Below are positions 60,124 through 64,000 of a DNA stretch of 64,000 nt, piece after piece. Source of the stretch: Hemerocallis citrina (Eukaryota; Streptophyta; Magnoliopsida; Asparagales; Asphodelaceae); the NCBI GenBank assembly GCA_017893485.1, contig CM030363.1:109921073-109985072 (forward strand). The letters are read 5' to 3'. The position numbers and the translations under genes were made by a program. The number at the start of each line of letters is the position of its first letter. Position 1 is the first letter of the stretch. The notes beneath the pieces are model-generated. The model saw only the letters and a list, made by a program, of their open reading frames with translations. It was not told the DNA's origin and searched no databases.

Positions 60124-60297
60124 AGGCTCATCTTGTCGCCCAAGCCACTCAAACAATTCGTTATCTCAAAAACAAATAGTTTGGAGCTTAGCTTGTAGCC
60201 TGAGCTATTCCAACAAACTCGCTATGTTAAAAACAATGAGTTTGGAGCTCAGTTCGTCACTCAAGCTGCTCCAACGGCTCACTTACCCAATACAATG
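60124..60297 (+). repeat. 62 bp tandem array, segment 3
   Basis: More divergent units (CCCAAGCCACTCAAACAATT, GCCTGAGCTATTCCAACAAA) that resume the array after retrotransposon U. Confidence 0.8.
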
Positions 60298-60676
60298 AAG
60301 CATATCACAATGAAAGTGAGAAAAAAGACGGAACACATGGGAAATGTTTATTTCATGTTAAAATTCTAGTACATGTTTGAGTACACATGGATAATCTTTA
60401 TTTCACACCGAAACTGTAGTAAAAGCTTTAGAGCTAAGTACATTAGATACCCAAGATTGGTTCACTAGTTTCTCCACCCAAATCGCCTGCCACCGCGAGG
60501 AAGTGGTATGTTTCGGTGAAGCGATAGGGCTCGTCTGCTTGACTCCTCCCTACTGAAGATCAACCACGGCCAGCCGAGCTGTCCAAAAGAGGTTCTAATC
60601 CGACCGATCGAGTTTGAATTTTGTGAATAATGGTTGGTAACGCTCCCTCGGTAGAAGCCATGTTAGACGACCCAAT
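60298..60676. other. Probable 3' part of the old Ty3/gypsy remnant
   Basis: Follows the 62 bp array and ends in CCAAT (60672-60676), the probable target site of element T. Moderately GC-rich around 60480-60670, with no open frame of note. Could be LTR sequence of the same old element, but no LTR ends were identified. Confidence 0.4.
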
Positions 60677-61813
60677 TGTAACACCCCCTAGATTCCATAC
60701 ACGGGAAATTTGTGGAACGTCTAGAATCTTTTACTTAATAGAGTACAAATCACAGTACAATTCACAGGGGAAAAGTAAAACTTTAATCACATTTCATCTT
60801 ATTTCAAACTCAAGAATGTCTACATATAAAATTCCATCTTGTTTACATCATTCAAAAATTCAAACTTCCACTTGGATGCACGGTAGAGCTCAAATCCATG
60901 CCACCAACGATCAAATGATCTTGCAAAAACTTGCCAATTGTGGGCACGTTAGCTGCTAAAACCGACGCATAGCTAATGATAATAGTGATCCCTAATATAA
61001 TTCTAATATGTCATAACAGTAAGTTTACTTGTTCAAATATAGTAGCAAATAAACAAGTAAATCATTGAAAAACAAGGCTAGCTTTTCATCTCTACATAGT
61101 AATTTGTTTACTAAACATACTCCCTATGATCATGAATAGATAACAACCATCATTTAAACATCAACACCTATCATGCAACTAGATTATAATAACCACCACA
61201 AGAAAGAGAGAACACCCACCTTAACATGCTTGAAAACTAGTCATTTTACGATGCCAAACTTTCAACGTCTCCTCCTTGCTCCAACTTAGCCCTCCAATGG
61301 AACAATAGCTGTCATAAATGATGAAAGAGACTTGCTCTCAAGCCCATATAATGGCTGGTTAGAGGTAGGGGAAGGGGTGGGGGTTTGTATAATCTATCAA
61401 TGCATTCATTAAGTGAGAACCTTGAAATTATTCTTGTAACTCTTTTCTTGCACTTAAGGAGACTCACTTGATTCTTGGAAAACTCAACCCCCTCACCCTA
61501 ACTCTCATGTTGGCTGGCCAAATCCTATGTGCACACTTGTACAAAGTGGTGACACTCAATTGATACAAGTTTCCATGAATCAGTTAGGTTGTTCTAGACT
61601 CGGTCCCACCATTGTTTCAACCCATCCCAGGTTCAATTCATCCTAGCCCTAGTTAGGTTCTAGAAACAATATTCATTGTATTCATACCAAGTTAATATAA
61701 TATAAAATTCCATTCAAACTAATTTACGATCAGGAAAATACAACTAATACGTGTGCATTGCATGGACCAACTTGTACGCAAAATAGTCACTTATTATTTT
61801 GCGGGGTATTACA
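60677..61813 (-). repeat. 3' LTR of chromovirus-type retrotransposon T
   Basis: 1,137 bp, plus-strand limits TGTAACACCCCC (60677) and GCGGGGTATTACA (61813). Terminal inverted TGTAA..TTACA ends and the adjoining purine-rich minus-strand ATGAGGGAGTAA fit a 3' LTR in minus orientation. The second LTR lies outside the window, so the target duplication (left copy CCAAT) cannot be verified. Confidence 0.8.
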
Positions 61814-64000
61814 TTACTCCCTCATTAGAATAGTTCTTTCCTCAGAACTGCACTTAGTAAGGGGACCAAAAATACATAGTTTAATTAAATAGTTCAGGAA
61901 TTCTTCATTCGACGTTCAGATTCCCAAGTAGCTTCTTCGAAGAGCTAATTTCTCCATAGTACTTTGACCATATGTATCACCTTATTCCTCATTACTTATT
62001 TTTGTTGATCTAAAATCTTCAATAGTTGTTTCTTATCGGATAAGTTCAACTGTAATCCTTCTAGTACCTCTGGTAGTTTGTGATTCAGATCTGACATGTA
62101 TTTTCTCAACATAGATACATGAAATACATTATTTACCTATGCCAGTTCTTCCAGCGACTCTTGCCTATATGCAGTCTTTCCAATTCTCTTCTGGATATAC
62201 CTTGGTGCCAACTTACCTCCCTTCCCGAATCTGATCACATTCTTTGTTGGAGATACCTTCAGAAATACATAATCCCCCTCTTCGAACTCAAGCTCTCTTC
62301 TCCGAGTGTCAACATAACTTTTCTGCCTACTCTGAGCTTTCTCTATCCTTCTTCGAATTAGTTCAATTTTCTCAAAAGTTTGATGCACGATTTATGGCAT
62401 GCACATCTGCTGCTCTCCTACTTCATACCAACAAATGGACGTTCGACATTTCCTTCCATAAAGTGCTTCATATGGTGTCATACCAATAGTAGCCTGGTAG
62501 CTATTATTGTAGGCGAATTCTACCACTAAGTACCTTTTCCAGTTTCCTCCAAAGTCCATGACACAGGACCTTAAAATGTCTTCCAGTACTCAATTCACCT
62601 GTTTGACTGTTCATCCGTCTGCGGGTGGAAAGCTCTGTTGAAGTCTGTTATTGTCCCTCATGGTTGCTTGTAGTCTCTTCCAGAATCGCAATGGTAACCT
62701 TGCATCCCTATCTAAGACAATCGTTACTGGCACTCCATGAACATTCACTATCATTTCGATGTATACCTCGGCAAACTTTTCTAGCGACCCAATAATTTTT
62801 ATTGCAACACACTGATTTGGTCAACCGATCCAATGTCACCCATTTCCAGTCGTTATCCTTTGGACTTCTAGGTAGGCCTATAATGAAATCCATGCTTATA
62901 TTATCCAACTTTCATTCTGGAATAGGCAGTGGCTGTAGAAATCCTGCATGCTTCTGATTTTATGACAGGTGAGACAATTACCCATAATATTTGCTTTATC
63001 TCTCTTGATGCTCGACCACCAAAAATGTTGTTTGGTGTCTTTATAAAATTTGGTAATCCAAGGTGTGTCGACAATAAAGTGGTGTGTGCTTCATGTAGAA
63101 TGCTTTCCTCCAGGTTTGTCCTTTTAGGCACACACAATATTTCTCCTAACTAGAGGACTCCATCTTTCACCTGGAATTCTAATAACTTGCCTGCAATAAC
63201 AAGTTCCTTCTGTATTTCTGGGTCAAACTTCTTTCCTTTGATGATCTGGTCTTTCAAGGTAGACTGAAGTCTTAATTGTGCCTAGATTCTGCACTATTAC
63301 CTTGATTTCTGTTTAGTCTAAGTCTTTCGCCAATTCTTTCTGTATTGCAATTAAACTAGAAAAACTACTGTTTCTGCTAAGGGCATCTACTACCATGTTT
63401 TCCTTCCCAGGGTGGTACTTGATTTCAGGGTGAATTCCTCCAGTACTTCTAACAACCGCCCCTGCCTCAGATTCACTGTCTTTCCGTATACATAGTGTCT
63501 TTGTTGCTTTAGAGCGAATATCATTGTGGCTAATTCCAAGTCGTGAGTTTGGTAGTTCTTCTCATGCGGTCAAAGCTATCTAGACCCATAAGCCATCACC
63601 CTTTCCTCTTGCATGAGGACACAACCCAATCCCCTGAGTGAAGTGGCACTATAAATATCATGGTCTTTGTCTGACTGATGTAGTACCAGCACTGGTGATG
63701 TGATCAGCTTCTCTTTCAACTCCTGAAATCTTTCCTCACACTTTCTGGTCCAAATGAAGTTCACATTCTTCTTTTTCATTCCTATTAACGGTGTGACTAT
63801 CTGTGCATATACTTGGATAAACCGTGGATAGTATCCTGTCAATCCCAAGAAACTCATGATTTCCTTCACAATCGTAGATTGAGGCCAATCATTTATTGCT
63901 GCTATTTTCTGCGGGGCAATGGATACTCCCTCCTTAGATAGGATATGGCCGAGAAATGCCACTTTGGTCTTCCAGAAATCACACTTGGATAATTTTGCGA
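61814..64000 (-). pseudogene. Chromovirus pol of element T, partial and degenerate
   Basis: Minus-strand order from the window edge: end of RT (FLGHILSKEGV near 63950), the start of RNase H, integrase zinc-finger part (about 62900-63140), integrase core (DFIIGLPRSP near 62880), integrase C-terminus (FEEGDYVFLKV near 62280), VFHVSMLRKYM near 62090, and a chromodomain-like FEEATWESERRMKN at about 61910-61950. Breaks include TAG at 63576-63578 and a probable deletion inside RNase H near 63480-63500, where YVYGK joins a downstream VNLRQG-like segment. A deletion lies near 62170-62190 and there are further stops. The gene continues beyond the window. Confidence 0.88.

Overview
The window is a flowering-plant (angiosperm) nuclear sequence made almost entirely of transposable elements. 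The evidence is two CACTA DNA transposons with plant-type TNP2 transposase genes, plant Ty3/gypsy retrotransposons of the chromovirus and Athila-like types, long solo LTRs and small Helitrons. I found no ordinary host gene, rRNA, tRNA or CRISPR array. The species cannot be read from the sequence.

Layout. 1-8186 is the right part of a CACTA element (CACTA-1) whose left end lies outside the window. It holds a broken TNP2 gene and a nearly open second gene. 8190-11017 holds a fragment of a Mutator-like transposase and two copies of a ~300 bp Helitron. 11018-45548 is a stack of nested insertions. A possible hAT-like element is split by solo LTR Y (11430-45250). Y is split by LTR retrotransposon X (12373-42754, TSD ACCCT). 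The 3' LTR of X is split twice, by solo LTR Z (13121-16800, TSD ATAAC) and by solo LTR W (17792-34492, TSD TATTA). W is split by a complete CACTA element, CACTA-2 (20682-32487, TSD AGG).

45850-60676 is a remnant of another Ty3/gypsy element: an integrase C-terminus followed by a ~62 bp tandem array. Solo LTR V (46726-50143, TSD AAAAC) and a full-length Athila-like retrotransposon U (50503-60118, TSD GTTAC, LTRs about 2% different by eye) inserted into that array. From 60677 to the window edge lies the 3' end of a minus-strand chromovirus, T.

Every transposase or gag-pol gene has at least one visible break except most of the second CACTA-1 gene. CACTA-2 is closest to functional: matched ends and TSD, and a four-exon TNP2 frame broken by one nonsense codon. 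Its second gene, however, has been replaced by tandem repeats. The most informative observations are the exact TSDs that order the insertions, the repeat arrays on both sides of the CACTA-2 transposase, different subterminal motifs beside closely related transposases, and unrelated tandem repeats at one equivalent place in several related LTRs.
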